From: Nephrocerus scutellatus | Lineage: Eukaryota; Arthropoda; Insecta; Diptera; Pipunculidae | NCBI GenBank assembly: GCA_947095585.1 | Contig: OX352763.1 | Location: 26,895,462 to 26,959,461, forward strand | DNA: 64,000 nt | Reading direction: 5' to 3' | Shown here: one piece after another, positions 21,881 through 34,204 of the stretch | Numbering within the stretch: the first letter of the stretch is position 1 | Layout: every line of letters begins with the position of its first letter | The notes under the pieces: generated by a model | The model's input: only the letters and a program-made list of their open reading frames with translations | What the model was told of the DNA's origin: nothing | The model's database searches: none | Translations under genes and position numbers: made by a program

Positions 21881-23129
21881 CTGCATGGTTGGACTCTACA
21901 CTCCAATTACAAAGCAAATATCATTCAGAAAACAAACGAATAAAAAGCAAAAAAAGTTTTCACCATTTTATCTATAGAATTGAATTTCTAAAATGAAACT
22001 AATACTTTGAATAACGCAAACCACCCACCCACCCGTCACTGACTTAGCCACCAAACTCAGTGTGAACAACCAAGAAAAACAAACAAACCATAAATTATCA
22101 GCAGGCAGGCAAAGTATATTATTCCCATTTCCTTTTATTAATCTTTCGTTATTAACTTTCCATTCAAGAATTTTAATTAAAATATAATACGATACCATGC
22201 TGCGATACGATACAATTGTACGGCTTCTTTCCTTTAACTTTTTCTACGTAATTAATTGCTGAGCTGCACTTGTGCCTGCCGGCCAGCACCTCCATTCAAT
22301 ACCAACAACCACATCGTCTGATTCGCATCTACGAGTAATTCGCGCAGTTAATTGTAATTCATACAATTATTACACAATGAGATGCATGCCACACGGCACC
22401 AGCCCAATCGCGTTAAGAGTCTTACTTGCATATGTGTAGTATCTCCACTTTCAATGATGTGCAGTGCGCAGTCAGTGTTTCCTATTCTACTTTCCGCGAC
22501 TGCACTTTGCTCGGGGATTATGATTTATGTTTACTCAGAGCAAGAAACGCATAACTGACTTGGAATGACTTGAAAAAAAGTTGAATTTATATCAAATGAA
22601 ATTCATAGATGCATTGCTTTGAAGAAAATTACTCTGTGCATAAATTGTGAAATTTCAATCAAAGAACGAATTCGTAGCTGGTAGGTTATGCTAATGAAAT
22701 AACAGATCCTAATCTAACTTAAGCAGCACCAACACCTTAAGTACTGGACTTGTAGTTGTCACCTGTGTGCATTCCAACAAATAATTCCCGAATCGCGAAC
22801 TACAAATTGCATTCGTTTTGCATTCGCGATTCATTTTATGATTTATTTGGATTTTAATTTGATTTGTTCGCGCTCCTCGTGCTGTACATCAGCTACAGCA
22901 GTAAACGAACCAATCAATAACAATGATTTTCGCAAATTATACAGGGTAAGTAACGTTTTCCGCTCTCATTTGTTAAAGGATGATAAAAGCAAGATTATAG
23001 GATGGTTGAAGGGTAAAGCATAATCTTTATAGAATTATTATGGAATGATTATACTAGGTTTTTTACGAAGTTTATATTGTTTTTATAATAAGCGGACGCT
23101 TCAAGGGATTTGCACCCTATAATGCAAAC
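21881..23129. other. Unassigned spacer
   Basis: No recognised gene. Contains CACCCACCCACCC at 22024 and a region of mixed composition at 22250-22520 (GCCTGCCGGCCAGCACC) that looks like single-copy DNA and could hold regulatory sequence; nothing specific supports that. Confidence 0.4.
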
Positions 23130-23437
23130 GTCGCGAACAGAACTCGTTCGTTAAGAACTCTCGCTTATATGAACTTTCGATCGAATTAACCGTCGCGGAC
23201 AGAATTCGTTCGTTAAGAACTCTCGATTATATGAACTCTCGATTATATGAACTCTCGATCGAATTAACCGTCGCGAACAGAATTCGTTCGTTAAGAACTC
23301 TCGCTTATATGAAATCTCGATCGAATGAACCGTCGCGAACAGAATTCGTTCGTTAAGAACTCTCGCTTATATGAACTCTCGATCGAATTAATCGTCGCGA
23401 ACAGAATTCGTTCGTTAAGAACTCTCGCTTATATAGA
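23130..23437. repeat. 62-bp tandem repeat with internal palindromes, five units
   Basis: Units start with GTCGCGAACAGAATTCGTTC at 23130, 23192, 23270, 23332 and 23394. Four are complete and the last is truncated. The unit is 62 bp; the second is 78 bp because TCGATTATATGAACTC is duplicated inside it. Units differ at only a few positions. Each holds CGAACAGAATTCGTTCG, a palindrome with one bulged base, and TCGATCGA. Confidence 0.9.
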
Positions 23438-24688
23438 GATAAAGATGCATGTCACCCTGTGTCCGTTAGGTACCCATGCAAAATTTTATGCAAATTGCGA
23501 TTTGTCACATTTCGTTTAAAGATACGGAAGTTACTTAATTTCCCCACACAGATAAGCTCCTTATAGTGAGAGAACATGAGAAGCAGCAAAGTTATTTCGA
23601 ATATGCTTCTTGCTGTTGATTTAATTTACGATCCATTTACTGGTGAGATTTCCCGAGAAGTAAATAATGCGATTAACTGCTTTACACTGACATTAAGATA
23701 AATTAAAATGCAGTGTATAGTACTCGTATATAAATAGAAAGCCACCCCCACTTTATTACATTCGATTATAACTTCAGGGTAAGCTTAGTTCCGTGCTTAG
23801 AATTTTTTACTCTGAACATCTATTTGATGTATCTTGAGACCACTTGACGTTTTGCTTTTTTATTCGTCTCATACTGGCCAACATTTTTCTATTTGCTCCT
23901 TTTCTCTCTTCACATTAATCATTACTCGTTTGCATATACTGCAAAGAAAAAGTATATTATGCATTCTTTATGCATTCTTTGCTGTTCATTCCTTCAAGTC
24001 AGCCAGCGACGTGATTTCAATGACGTCTAGCTTTGTTCGTATTTAAATGTTTGCTAAGACGAACGGATTTGACGAAAACCGCATAACTGCATGATACAAA
24101 GTGTTGAAGATAGAAGGTGCATAGTAAGTAATGTTGCCCCCACAGTGTTCGTCCTACTATTTGATTACTCCCGCCATTTAAATTTTATGTTTCTAGTCTC
24201 TATTCGCGAATTAACGCGCTTGTAACGATCTATTATACATCATACAGAACAAAATCTGTTCCGTCTTGTTTCTCTTTTTATTAAAAATAAAAACATTTGC
24301 CCAAAAAATTTGTATCCACTTATTGCGTGGTAAAAATTCAAAGACTCAAATATTGGTACCAGTTTTGCTGTCACACCCCCTTTTTAATATCAATTTGCTC
24401 CTTCAGCTTCTTACTTACTGTCTGTAGTTGCCAACCATCAAATTCTTCTCTTGTATAAGTTTTTTTTGGAATATTTTGTCACGCTTGACAAACCTGCGAG
24501 TATACGACGGTTATGTTCACGCTGCACTTGTTTTGATTGCACAAACACTGAGCTCCACTATCGCTGCAAGTGATTGGCATAGTGTAGCACTTAGGACGGA
24601 CAAACAAGCCTTCGAAGCACAAGTGTAGGGCTCGCACATTCTTTCGTATTTGCATATTGCATTTTGCAATCGAATTGTTGTTATAACT
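23438..24688. other. Unassigned spacer
   Basis: No recognised gene. A minus-strand frame at 24479-24715 is Cys-rich (CYTMPITCSDSGAQCLCNQN) but lacks a signal peptide and splice support. Confidence 0.4.
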
Positions 24689-25100
24689 ATTCTCTGTTCT
24701 CTTAAAGAGATTCATATTTCACTTTGTTAAGTAAATTAAGAGAAACTCTATATCTCTGCAAAAGTGGAATAGTTGATCTATGTAAAACTTTTTCAAAAAA
24801 AATTCATTTATATTTTAATTTATTATGGGCACACATATCTGTGGCGCCTCTAATTACAAAAATTCAATGTATATTTTTGTTTTATTCTCTGTTCTCTTAA
24901 AAATATCTTTTTTTTTTCTCTTTGTTTCTAAGTTATAAAAGAGAAAACCTCTATCTCTGCAATTTTAAAAGTGGGAGGCTCTCAAAATCAGTTGATGTCA
25001 AACTTTTTTAAACAAAAATTAAACTATTTTTTCATTTATTATGGGCACACATATCTCTTACGCCTCTAATTACAAAAATTCAATGAATATTTTTTCTTTC
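24689..25100. repeat. Two-copy direct repeat, ~195-215 bp units
   Basis: Both copies start ATTCTCTGTTCTCTTAAA (24689 and 24884) and share AGAGAAA.CTCTAT.TCTCTGCA, TTATTATGGGCACACATATC and CGCCTCTAATTACAAAAATT. Divergence between copies is substantial, so the duplication is old. No coding content. Confidence 0.75.
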
Positions 25101-27802
25101 ATAATTTTACTTTGCCAATTAGAAATTATATAAGCTAACGTTAATTTTTTCTTTGCAGGTAAGAAATCAATGGTGACACTATTTAAGGTAAACCTGTATG
25201 TTATGATGCCATCTCAGTGCGGGCAAGTATGTATGGATTTTAAATCAAACAAATTGTTTTTTTAAGTTCTTTTGAAAATGTAAAACCTTTATCACACTCC
25301 CAAAGAAAGAAAGAAATTTTAAGGTAAATAAAATAAAAAATAAAAAAAGATTAAAAAAAAAATGGAATATACAATTACTGAAGATTCTGGCCCGTCCGTA
25401 AAAGAAAGTCGTTTTGTTGCCAGACCTCCATTTGTTTGAAGTGACATCTTACAGATAGGGTTAAAATTTGAGTAACCGTCACCGCATGAGTCATGTAAAT
25501 GTGAGTTGTAAGTCTGTGTGAGTATGTGTACTGCAGTAAAGTACTACAGTAAAGTTTAAATGTGTTAATTTCTTGTAATATGGAATATTTGTCTGTGCCC
25601 GCGTGTGTCGTGGCCCATTTAACGCATGTGAAAGTTGATATTTTTTTATCCCATTTAAATTTCATTTCTGCAAGGCGTATGGTTCCTGTGACGCGTGTGG
25701 AAATTGAATTTACTTTTTGACGCGACAACGTCTCACTCTACAGGGGTACATGTCCAAAAAGTTGAATGTTAAATGTCACACTTTTATGTTCCATGTTAAG
25801 TCACACTTTTATGTCACCCTCGAAATATGCATTTGTTTCAGTGATGACCTCTTCGTTAGACCCAAATCTCTTACCAAGAGCTAAAACTGGAGAATATGCT
25901 GGATATGTCTTGAATGAACATCACTTTTTTCTTCGCCAAATGCGGTCGTAGGTAATCGATGTGAATGACACCGCGTGCATCCCAAAAGAAATAAAAAATT
26001 TCCCAACAATATAAGAAAAAACATTTTCTTTCTCACAGAAAAAATAAACTTTAAAAAAAACGTTATATTGTCCAAGTTGCTTAGAGAGGAAAGTAGGGAG
26101 TAACAACTAACAACACAACAAAACAAAAAGTAGTAACAATGCATTTTACTTTAGTTAATGTTTGAGAAGCACTGGATCTCTTGCAAAATTCTTCATTCTC
26201 TTCTTCTTTTGATAAACTATTCAAGAGTCATTTTGCACAGAATAATAGAGAGCTTTTCTAAACACAACAAGCGATCGCACAAACGGCAAGTCGGCAAACC
26301 GCTTAAAACTGAGATATCTTTTGCCATTTTAGATACTTTTTTCCAGCTCAGCTCACAAGTCACGCAACTCTACTCACTGTTTTTCTGTCTGTTGAATAGA
26401 GAGTTGGCAGTTTGTTTTCAATTTAGTCTTGGTCGTCTACGCTCGCGAATTGAACGTACGTGCACTGTGCACCTGTGAATTCTGTTTTCCATTTTTGTGA
26501 AGTTACAAACCCCGACGAATTCGAAAATTGCATCGCATTGAGAATTATTTGTGTTTGTTTGAAGTTTTTATGGGGTTTTCTGTTTACCATTGTAATTTGT
26601 GAGTGAGCAAAATTGAATACAAAATAAAGTATCTATTACAATGTCGAATTGAATCTATCTGAATTTGCGAACAAGCAAAAGCAAATAGAAAAAAAAATCT
26701 ATTTATTACAATGGCAAATTTGCAACACCGAATCGAATAACAAAATTTGTTGAGTACATATTTGCTTGCGAAGTTTTCATTATCATCATCTCGGTTTTAT
26801 TTGTATCTATATCTATACGGTGATAGATACGCGACGTGCATGACTTTTTGCTTAAGTTGATTGTAGTGTCGTTATTCTGTCGTAGATAAAGTGAGTTTTT
26901 TCGGGGTTAATAATTCATTTTTGTTGTTTTTCGCATAAGCAATACATATTGCGAAATTAAGGTAATGTACGAATGCTTCGTATACAGTTTGCAGATACAG
27001 TGCAGTGCAGATACACAAAATATAAAAGAGTGATTAGTGTTAATGGAAATGTAGCATTTTCTGATGAAAATGTTGTTATTTTTTAAATGTTTTTAACAAA
27101 CGAAAAAAGCAAGTGAATACCAAGCAAATGAATCCAATCCTTTAACACATCCATGGATGTGCATAGATAGCATCAATCTAAATTTATTTACCACTGACTG
27201 GGAAAATTACAAGATGCTGTTTATTGTGCCAACAAGTGTTTTTTTGTTTGTTGTAATCTTAAATCTCATTTATTAGATAAACGCGTGATATGATTATACG
27301 AGTGCATGGCTAACGATGTGATGTAATCAGACAGCGTGTTGTTTACATTCAAACTTACGAGTGCTTTAGCAAATTGCTCGAGCACATCACATCGTCTTCA
27401 AGTGATTTTCCCGTGATAAAATATTTTATTGGCATTTAGCGATTTTTACGTGTGTGTTAAAGTGTGCGCCATCACCTTTTCTTTACTTAACGCGTTTAAT
27501 AATTTCATTTTATTATTTGCCTTTGTTGTGTTTTTAGAGCACGACATAAAAAGTTGTTTCTTTACAACAAATTGTTATCTTCAAATGCTTCGACAGATTT
27601 TCTCAAGAGGATTACAATGAATGCGAGGTTTGATAAAAAGGGACTTGTGTTGTTGTTAAAAAATCCATTCTTTATTTTTGAACATTATTTCGCTCTCTTG
27701 AAACTAGTCCTCCCGGATTAGATGTCAAATCATTGTGCGCTTTTCCAATCCTAGAAGCCCTTCTGGAAAGCAATTTATAATAACACTTTTACAGCGCTTT
27801 CT
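25101..27802. other. Long unassigned stretch, partly single-copy in appearance
   Basis: About 2.7 kb. A minus-strand 117-codon frame at 25375-25728 has no recognisable motif. The part at 26270-26900 is less repetitive and resembles a fly 5' leader or enhancer region by composition, but no TATA/initiator pair or conserved coding exon was found. I cannot assign a function. Confidence 0.35.
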
Positions 27803-27911
27803 ATTTGCTGAGTATAGTGAAGGTTTGGTGTCCCATTTCGACAGCGTTCTCGACGAAAACCAGAGAACGCTGTAGAAATCGAACACCAAACCTTCACTGT
27901 ACCCAGCAAAT
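27803..27911. repeat. Long hairpin: two 49-base arms, 11-base loop
   Basis: Left arm 27803-27851 starts ATTTGCTGAGTATAGTGAAG and ends ACAGCGTTCTC. Right arm 27863-27911 is its reverse complement with about five mismatches. The loop is GACGAAAACCA. Weak pairing continues outward (CTTTCT / CGAAAG). A transcript would fold into a rod-like stem. It could be a small MITE, an endo-siRNA hairpin, or a miRNA-like precursor; nothing coding. Confidence 0.85.
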
Positions 27912-28154
27912 CGAAAGGGCTATTAGTTACTTCAGGTGCATCTATTCTATCTTTATATTCTTAAATGTTGGCAAAAGGTCGTCCTTTCATGGTTTTTTAA
28001 GTTTTCAGAAGTTTTTAACTTTGAAAACGAGTTAACTACTCGTAAAACAACTCTAAATAATTGAAACCTCTTTCTTTGAAAAGGTCTTTGAGAGGATAAT
28101 AATATTTGGCACTTGGGGGTAGGATCCTCGAAACGAAATTATAACCAAACTTTA
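27912..28154. other. Unassigned spacer
   Basis: AT-rich, nothing recognised. Confidence 0.4.
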
Positions 28155-29600
28155 TGCATTTATATTGTACTTACTTACTTGTGCCCTATATCCCCTTGTG
28201 GATCCTAGAGCCTAGGGCAATGAGCTTCCGCTCTCTCCAACTCTTCCCCAATTGCCGTGACTCCTCCCCAACTGTTCTGCGCCATGTATTTCTCGGACGA
28301 CCCGTTCTTCTACCATCCTGAGGTAACGGATTCCATTGCATTGCGTAGTTTGCTATGGAACTGTCGCTTTTTCGGAGTGTATGACCAATTCACTGCCACT
28401 TCTGTCGTTGGATGGTTGTGCCTATTGGTTCCTGACCCGTTCTCTGGTAAAGATGTTCGTTAGAGATACGGCTAGGCCAAAAAACCCTGAAGATGTTCCG
28501 TATGCACCTATTTACGAACGTTTGTAATCTTTTTGTAATAGTAGCGGTTAACTTCCAAGTGTCACACCCATACAACAGCACAGATTTAACATTTGAACGG
28601 AACAGTCGCACCTTTGTATTTAAGCTGATCGCATTGCTTCGCCATATCATGGACATCATTCCAAACACTGATTTTACTTTGCCGATTCGGTTGACGATGT
28701 CCTGTTCGGTTCCACCTTCGATCGAGACAATATTCCCAAGTTATTGGAAACTCTCTACTATCTCTACCGGTTGTCCAGCAATGTTAACTTGAGTTACTGA
28801 GTTAGTGCCGAGGTTTTGGTTTTGGCAGTATTAATCTTCAAACCCGCAACATTTGCCTCCCTTTCCACATTTGTTGTCAGCTCCATAATCCTGTGTGAGA
28901 GTAAACATACCTCGTCAGCGTAGCCCAGATGTTTAAGTTGAGATGTAAGAGTCCAACGAATTCCTCCGTTTCAGGTAGATAAAGCTGCGCAAAGCACATC
29001 GCTAATCACCAACAAAAAAAGTATCTGCGATAGAATGCAACCTTGTCGTACCCCACTTAGGATGTCGAATTCCTCTAAAAGCTTTTTTCTATGCAGCTCA
29101 CGATATTTAGACATAGGTTGCTTTAATAATAGCTATTAGTTTATCGGGTATACCTCGCCTGCGCAAACTGACCGGCGGGTATGCCATCAGCTCCGTTTGA
29201 TTTGGGTGCATATCGTTGGCGTATACACGGTTAAGGACCGTAGAAAAATGCTCCTTCCATCGGTTGGCTAGAGCGGTGACCACCTGTCAGCTCTTTGGTG
29301 ATTCTGTAAACGTTTCTGCTATCGCACTTGCTTGCTGGTTTCTCTGCTTCTGAGGCCAGGTTGTTAATATAATTATGTTTGTCACATTACGTTGCACTTC
29401 TCTCATTTTTCTTCGATACAGGGACTCAAGCTCGATCCTCGCTGCTGCTGGGGTATCTACAATACGAGCTTTAAGTAGCTTAGCAGCACACCCACTCCAG
29501 ATTAACGGGGCAATCCCGGAGTAGAGTAGCACAGTGTTACACGTTGGGGATTGGTACTCTCCCGCCCTCCATCTTACTTCCAGTTGAACTCACTCACTCA
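28155..29600 (-). mobile_element. Non-LTR retrotransposon remnant (family C), antisense
   Basis: The minus strand carries the pre-RT linker at 29532-29287 (ARIELESLYRRKMREVQRNV), a palm motif read as GVRQGCILS near 29055, and the C-terminal part at 28668-28390 (WRSNAISLNTKVRLFRSNV, SVLLYGCDTWKL, IRNIFRVFWPSRISNEHL). All lie in different frames with stops. The order of parts indicates one long decayed copy. The segment up to about 29900 may belong to it as well. Confidence 0.75.
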
Positions 29601-30900
29601 CTCCCAGTATGTCCAAATTATATCGAATAAACTCACGTTCCAGTTGAAGAAATCTGGCATTTTGAGGTCCTTCACTCCCTGAGGCGTTGTGTCGGTTTCA
29701 GTAGGGGGCATTTTTTGGTACCGCAGGGTGCTAACCCACGTTACCTAGACTAGAAACGCTAGACCGTTCGCACTTGCAATTCTACCCTACATATATAAGG
29801 ATTTATACACAAAGTTGCCCGGGACCCCCACTAGGAGATAAAGCAAGCGCTACATCACGAACTTAATTGTTGCGCTACTGGCTCTAACCAAGTTTTGAGC
29901 AGTCAGTAGTTTCCCGATCAATCGCAATGCTATGTGCTACACAAAAACGTGAATAGCTTAATAAGCCATTATGCAGCCAACATGTTGTAAAAGTGCTGAG
30001 CTTTGGCAAATCTGGCGCATGGAACTATTCATGCATCAATTATCTATTGCATGCGCCCCTCGTTTTTCATTTTAAATCTTATTTTATACTTTTTAGTTCG
30101 TTTTAAAAACGTGGCATATTAAAAACTGAGTTTTATTCAAATAATTTTGATATTGAAACGAAGTTTTGTAATTTTCAAATTTCTAGCGTACGGTTTTACC
30201 TGGATTTTTAAAACTTCAAAAAATTTCTGACTGCTTTTGAAAGTGGCACATTTCTCTTTTTTTAAATTAAATTCCTTGAAATTTCATTCGCCGACGCACC
30301 ACTTACATATGTGACCTGACCGTCGGCTTTTCCCAAAACCGCACTCATGTACCTGTAATCTGTAAACAGAAGATACCATGAATATAAAATTCCACCAAAG
30401 CAGAACACAAAAACATACATTATACCATTCTACGATAGTAATTCCCTTAAGTGGAATGTAGTTTCATATTTCTGTCCTTGTTTTTCTCAGAATATTCTCC
30501 CTCCGTGTCGCTTCATTTCATTCCATGGTGCTTCGAAAGGACCTTTTCACTTTTCACTAACAGCAAACGACCGTCTTACATTACCTACGACTTATTTATA
30601 ATCCACACTAGGCCGATTATTATTGCGTTTGTAAAATGCCATTGAACCAAGGAGTCTACAGGATTTTCCCATCATTTTACTTCTGGTATGAGTATTAGTG
30701 GTGTTGTGAGTCACTTTACAGAAAAGTAATTATTGCTTTTAATGAGTTGTTAATATTTCTCCTATTTCTTTTCATTTCCTTTTCCTTCTTATTCTAGATT
30801 CGCATTTTAATTCCTTGCACGAATGTTAGGTGGGTTTTTAGATTCACTTTCAAATATTTTTGACTCAAAAGTAAAAAAATTCATGAGAAATTTGTTGCTT
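29601..30900. other. Unassigned spacer
   Basis: No recognised gene. 29600-29900 may be the 5' part of the antisense retroelement to its left. The rest is AT-rich without motif. Confidence 0.4.

Positions 30901-30901
<1 letters not shown>

Positions 30902-30937
<36 letters not shown>
30902..30937. repeat. (CT)n microsatellite
   Basis: An uninterrupted run of 18 CT units. A (GA) run follows at 31093-31112, so the two could pair over about 155 bp. The translated frames across them (SLSLSL, RERERE) are artefacts. Confidence 0.95.
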
Positions 30938-30940
<3 letters not shown>

Positions 30941-31145
30941 GCATCTTGCTGAGTAAACGAAACCTTACCCGTGATTGCCGACGGGTAGCAAAGTTACAGT
31001 GTAGGTTACAAAACTTTGCAATTGTAACACAAAACAAAAACGTACCCCAGGTACAGTTTGCAAATGGAACGTCAAACTAAAGTCACGAGAGATAGAGAGA
31101 GAGAGAGAGAGAAATCCTAACTCTACAGAGCAATTGCAAAGAGAC

Positions 31146-31290
31146 ATTAGCTGTATTTTATTTGCCGAGGAATAAGGAATTAGAATTTGAAAACCAGCAA
31201 AACAGCAGGTATTCTTATTCCAAAGAAGAAATAAGATAGTGCAATTGTTGTTGAAATTCCTTATTCCACGGCAAATAAAATACAGCTATT
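31146..31290. mobile_element. MITE, ~139 bp, with 33-bp inverted ends
   Basis: The left end AGCTGTATTTTATTTGCCGA (then GGAATAAGGAATT) is matched by the reverse complement of the right end with one difference in about 33 bases. Flanks repeat ATT (31146-31148 and 31288-31290). Because AGCT is itself palindromic, a TA duplication with ends GCTGTATTT fits equally well. Non-coding. Confidence 0.85.
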
Positions 31291-31314
31291 AATAGACTTG
31301 AAGCAGGTTTATTT

Positions 31315-31620
31315 TTTTATTAAATTCTCTATATTTTAACTTCACTTGCACGTGGCACGGATGTCGGTCGGTCGGCAGTCGGTCTGTCGTGGAATCTTGC
31401 GATCAATTTTTAACCCACTTCCCAAAGCCCGATTTAACTGAAACAGATGTGTATTTCCGGAGACAACACTTTCTATTAAAATTTGAGGTACCTTGGGCAC
31501 GGGGTCTGGGGGCTCCCATACAAATATTTAACAAAATTTACTCGATTTTCTTCAAATTTTATACGCAAGTGTATCTCCGATGAGCCACACTTTTTGTAAA
31601 AATTTTGGAGACCGTTAGGT
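31315..31620 (+). repeat. Dispersed sub-repeat element, copy 5 (5' part)
   Basis: Starts TTATTAAATTCTCTATATTT, then GTCGGTCGGTCGGCAGTCGG and the shared GATCAATTTTTAACCCACTT. Two sub-units are visible (GATGTGTATTTCCGGAGACA; CAAGTGTATCTCCGATGAGC) before homology stops at about 31620. Confidence 0.8.
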
Positions 31621-32160
31621 TACTTTCTCCCAGCATTCATGTTTGTTTTATTAAGTATTGATTACTCTCTCTACTTTATGCTAATTTATTTTTTCTCTGA
31701 TGAAAATTAAAAAAAAAAATAGATTCACGGAAAACATTTGGTTGCGTCTAATTAAATGAACCGGACTGTACGTTGGTTTAGACATGAGTGCATCTGCTAT
31801 ACCCACAATGACGACACCATACGACCACAATGAGTGGAGTGTGAGTGAACAATTGCGTTATAAAAAAGTAAACAAAAGTTACTCAGGTGACAAAAGTACA
31901 ATGACAAATATTTTATTTGTTTTTTTTTTAAAGAAAATCATTTGCGCGATATAAGAAAGCAAAGAGTAATTATTGCTTCAATAAACAGCGATGAATATTA
32001 ATGATAAAAATTAGTGAGTATAGGTTGATATGGGACTCAATACTCTGGCAAATTAATGTTTGCCGAAAAAATAATTAAATTTACGCATTTTATGAACTTT
32101 CAAGGGCAGATAGAAAATTGCTTGTCCCATGCAGTGTGTTCTTTTGTTCCGTTTTTATGA
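31621..32160. other. Unassigned spacer
   Basis: AT-rich with poly-A/poly-T runs; nothing recognised. Confidence 0.45.
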
Positions 32161-32465
32161 AAAGTAGGAGTAGGCGGTATAATTAACTCATTCAAACTTA
32201 GGTTGAGGCACGGCTAACCTTGCCCGTCATAGAAACCATTTATATGGAACTCAAATCAGCCTCGCGAATGCTGATCAACCACGACGAGTACAGTGACGAA
32301 CCAATAATACAATCACGACAGTTTTGGGTTTTCAGTATCGCTAACGGTATTCCACAGGGCGATGTAACGGAACCAATTCTGTTTAATTGGGTAATTTTCT
32401 ATTATTGATCTGATGACATATCTCACCGAACAGTGGAACCAGTCTATCTAAATTGTGGACTATTA
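32161..32465 (+). mobile_element. Jockey-like reverse transcriptase patchwork
   Basis: The + strand reads FWVFSIANGIPQGDVTEPIL followed by FNW, the palm motif of jockey-type RT. After it comes DLMTYLTEQWNQS, which in these elements lies upstream of the palm (compare STGDLMVYLTEHWNRS at 4.7 kb). The order is therefore scrambled: two fragments joined, or a rearranged copy. Confidence 0.6.
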
Positions 32466-32544
32466 AATGAGCCTATAAAATGAGTATACATCAATATTTT
32501 TTGGAAATTTTTTTATATTGTGAGCATTGGAGTTTCCCATTTAA

Positions 32545-33640
32545 GAATAAAAAAATCAATTTCGTTCATGTGGCTCCCTCTGCTGGTCTTACAGTCCAGT
32601 TTTCAAGAACTCTTTCAATAATTTCAGCGCCTATGTCGCGAATCACAGTCGCAATGTTATGTTTTAAAGCTGGAATTGTCTTTGGATTATCCGCATAACA
32701 TCTATCCTTATCGAAGCCACATAGAAACGAGTACATCGTCTTTAAATAGCAGCTCCGCGCAGACCAATTGACATCTCCAAAACGGCTGATTATTCGGTAG
32801 CCAAATTTGGCGCGCTTGAGATCGATTGTCAGTCGGCTTGTATGGTATGTGGCGCCATCTTGTTGATACCAAAGGTCGTCTACATTCATAACGTCGATTT
32901 GAGGCCATAAAAAGTTGATCAGCATGGCTCTCTAATGGTTGCCACTGACGGTAACGGTGTTTCCAGCAGCGTTTTCGAAGAAAAATAGGCTAATTATGCC
33001 ACCACTCCAAAATTCACACCAAACTGTCACTTTTGCTGGATGCTTTGGCTTCTCTGCGATTGCGTGTGGCTGTTACGAACCAAAAATCTGTTTGTTTACA
33101 TAGGCCCCGATATAGAAATGCGCTTCTTCTGAAAAGATGATTTTTCGACCAAAATCGACTTCATTATCAAACTGGTCTATGGCCCACGCAGAGAACTGAT
33201 ATTGAAGCGTAAGTTTATTTGCTTTCAACTCCTGGACCTCTTAGAAGAATAATCTGAGGTCTTTGTGCAGTATTTTCCTCGGACTGGTGCTACGGCGTCA
33301 AGTTGAGATCAATGGATTCTGTCCCACACTATGGGCCACAGCCGCAATATCCGAGCTTCAATCTCGGGGACCACTTCTGTTATCCAATAGCAAGCCTTTA
33401 TCACGAACTTTCTTCACCATTTCACTGCAGCGGTTCCACTTGGCTCTCCTTCACAACCTATAGTTCTTTTCAAAATTCGCACGGTTTCGGCTACACAACA
33501 CTGACTTTGAAAATAAGTTCTCATTATTTCGAAACGCTCCTCAAGCGAAAACATGAAATGAAAATAATTTATTGTCGCATTCTTTCCCGCTTGCGATAAA
33601 CAAAGCACTCAGCGACAATGACCACATTTACCAACATCAC
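32545..33640 (-). mobile_element. DD41D (rosa-like) mariner element, inactivated
   Basis: The minus strand encodes a Tc1/mariner transposase in broken frames. The N-terminal part lies at about 33608-33420 (SLEERFEIMRTYFQSQCCVA). The first catalytic region IIFSEEAHFYIGAYVNKQ is at about 33143-33090, with Glu where Asp is expected. Then come VTVWCEFWSGGII, LINFLWPQIDVMNVDDLWYQ and QDGATYHTSRLTIDLKRAKF (second Asp intact). The third site aligns to Tyr in SCYLKTMYSFLCGF. Counting residues from QQD to that Tyr gives 41 in between, so the parent was DD41D, a group first described from Ceratitis rosa. Two of three catalytic residues are altered, so this copy cannot be active. Confidence 0.8.
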
Positions 33641-34204
33641 ATATCGACGCTGCTTATAGCATACCTACTCGCAAATGTGGTCGCTAGTATTAAAAAAAAA
33701 ATCAGTGAAAGTGATAGTGAACTTGAATGACCCGTGTGAGAGCGAGCCGCTCGCGCGCACTGACACCAAAATCGGATGCCTGCTGGCTCCCGGGGCTCCC
33801 GAGTGGCTGCCATACCAGTTGGATGCATGCGCTAAACAATCGCATGGCAACGCACTGCAAAAAATTTCTTTAAATTCATTTCATCTTTCATTTGTTATTT
33901 CGCCGCTTACACGCCGCTAATTTAATCATGAGCGCGCTGGGTGTGTGTGCGTGTGTAACTCTCGTACGTAAGCACACACAACATTTGTCGGTACCGCGCA
34001 CCGTGGACAGATAGACAGACAGACATATTATGTTGTAATTCATTTTGTGAAAAGTTACTAAACAATGTGGTTGCTCACCAAAATTTACACCCCAATCGTG
34101 TACATTTGCACAGCCGATCATACAATTCGTTAAGCGAGATTTGCGCTGCTTAGACGGCTCCCAAGTGCTTCTCCATCCGACCAACGGATGATTGAATAAT
34201 GTTG
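33641..34204. other. Unassigned spacer
   Basis: Mixed composition with a GC-rich patch at 33735-33800 (GAGCGAGCCGCTCGCGCGCA, an imperfect palindrome) and GTGTGTGTGCGTGTGT at 33940. No gene recognised. Confidence 0.45.

Noticed and set aside
23130..23437. Regular repeat resembling a CRISPR array
   Set aside because: The units are contiguous with no unique spacers, and the host is a fly; this is a tandem satellite.
24479..24715. Cys-rich small protein, minus strand
   Set aside because: No signal peptide at the start, Cys spacing fits no family I know, and it overlaps a plus-strand frame.
25375..25728. 117-codon open frame, minus strand
   Set aside because: No motif, no splice context, chance-like composition in AT-rich DNA.
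30807..31080. Frames with RERERERE / SLSLSLSL runs
   Set aside because: Translations of CT/GA microsatellites.
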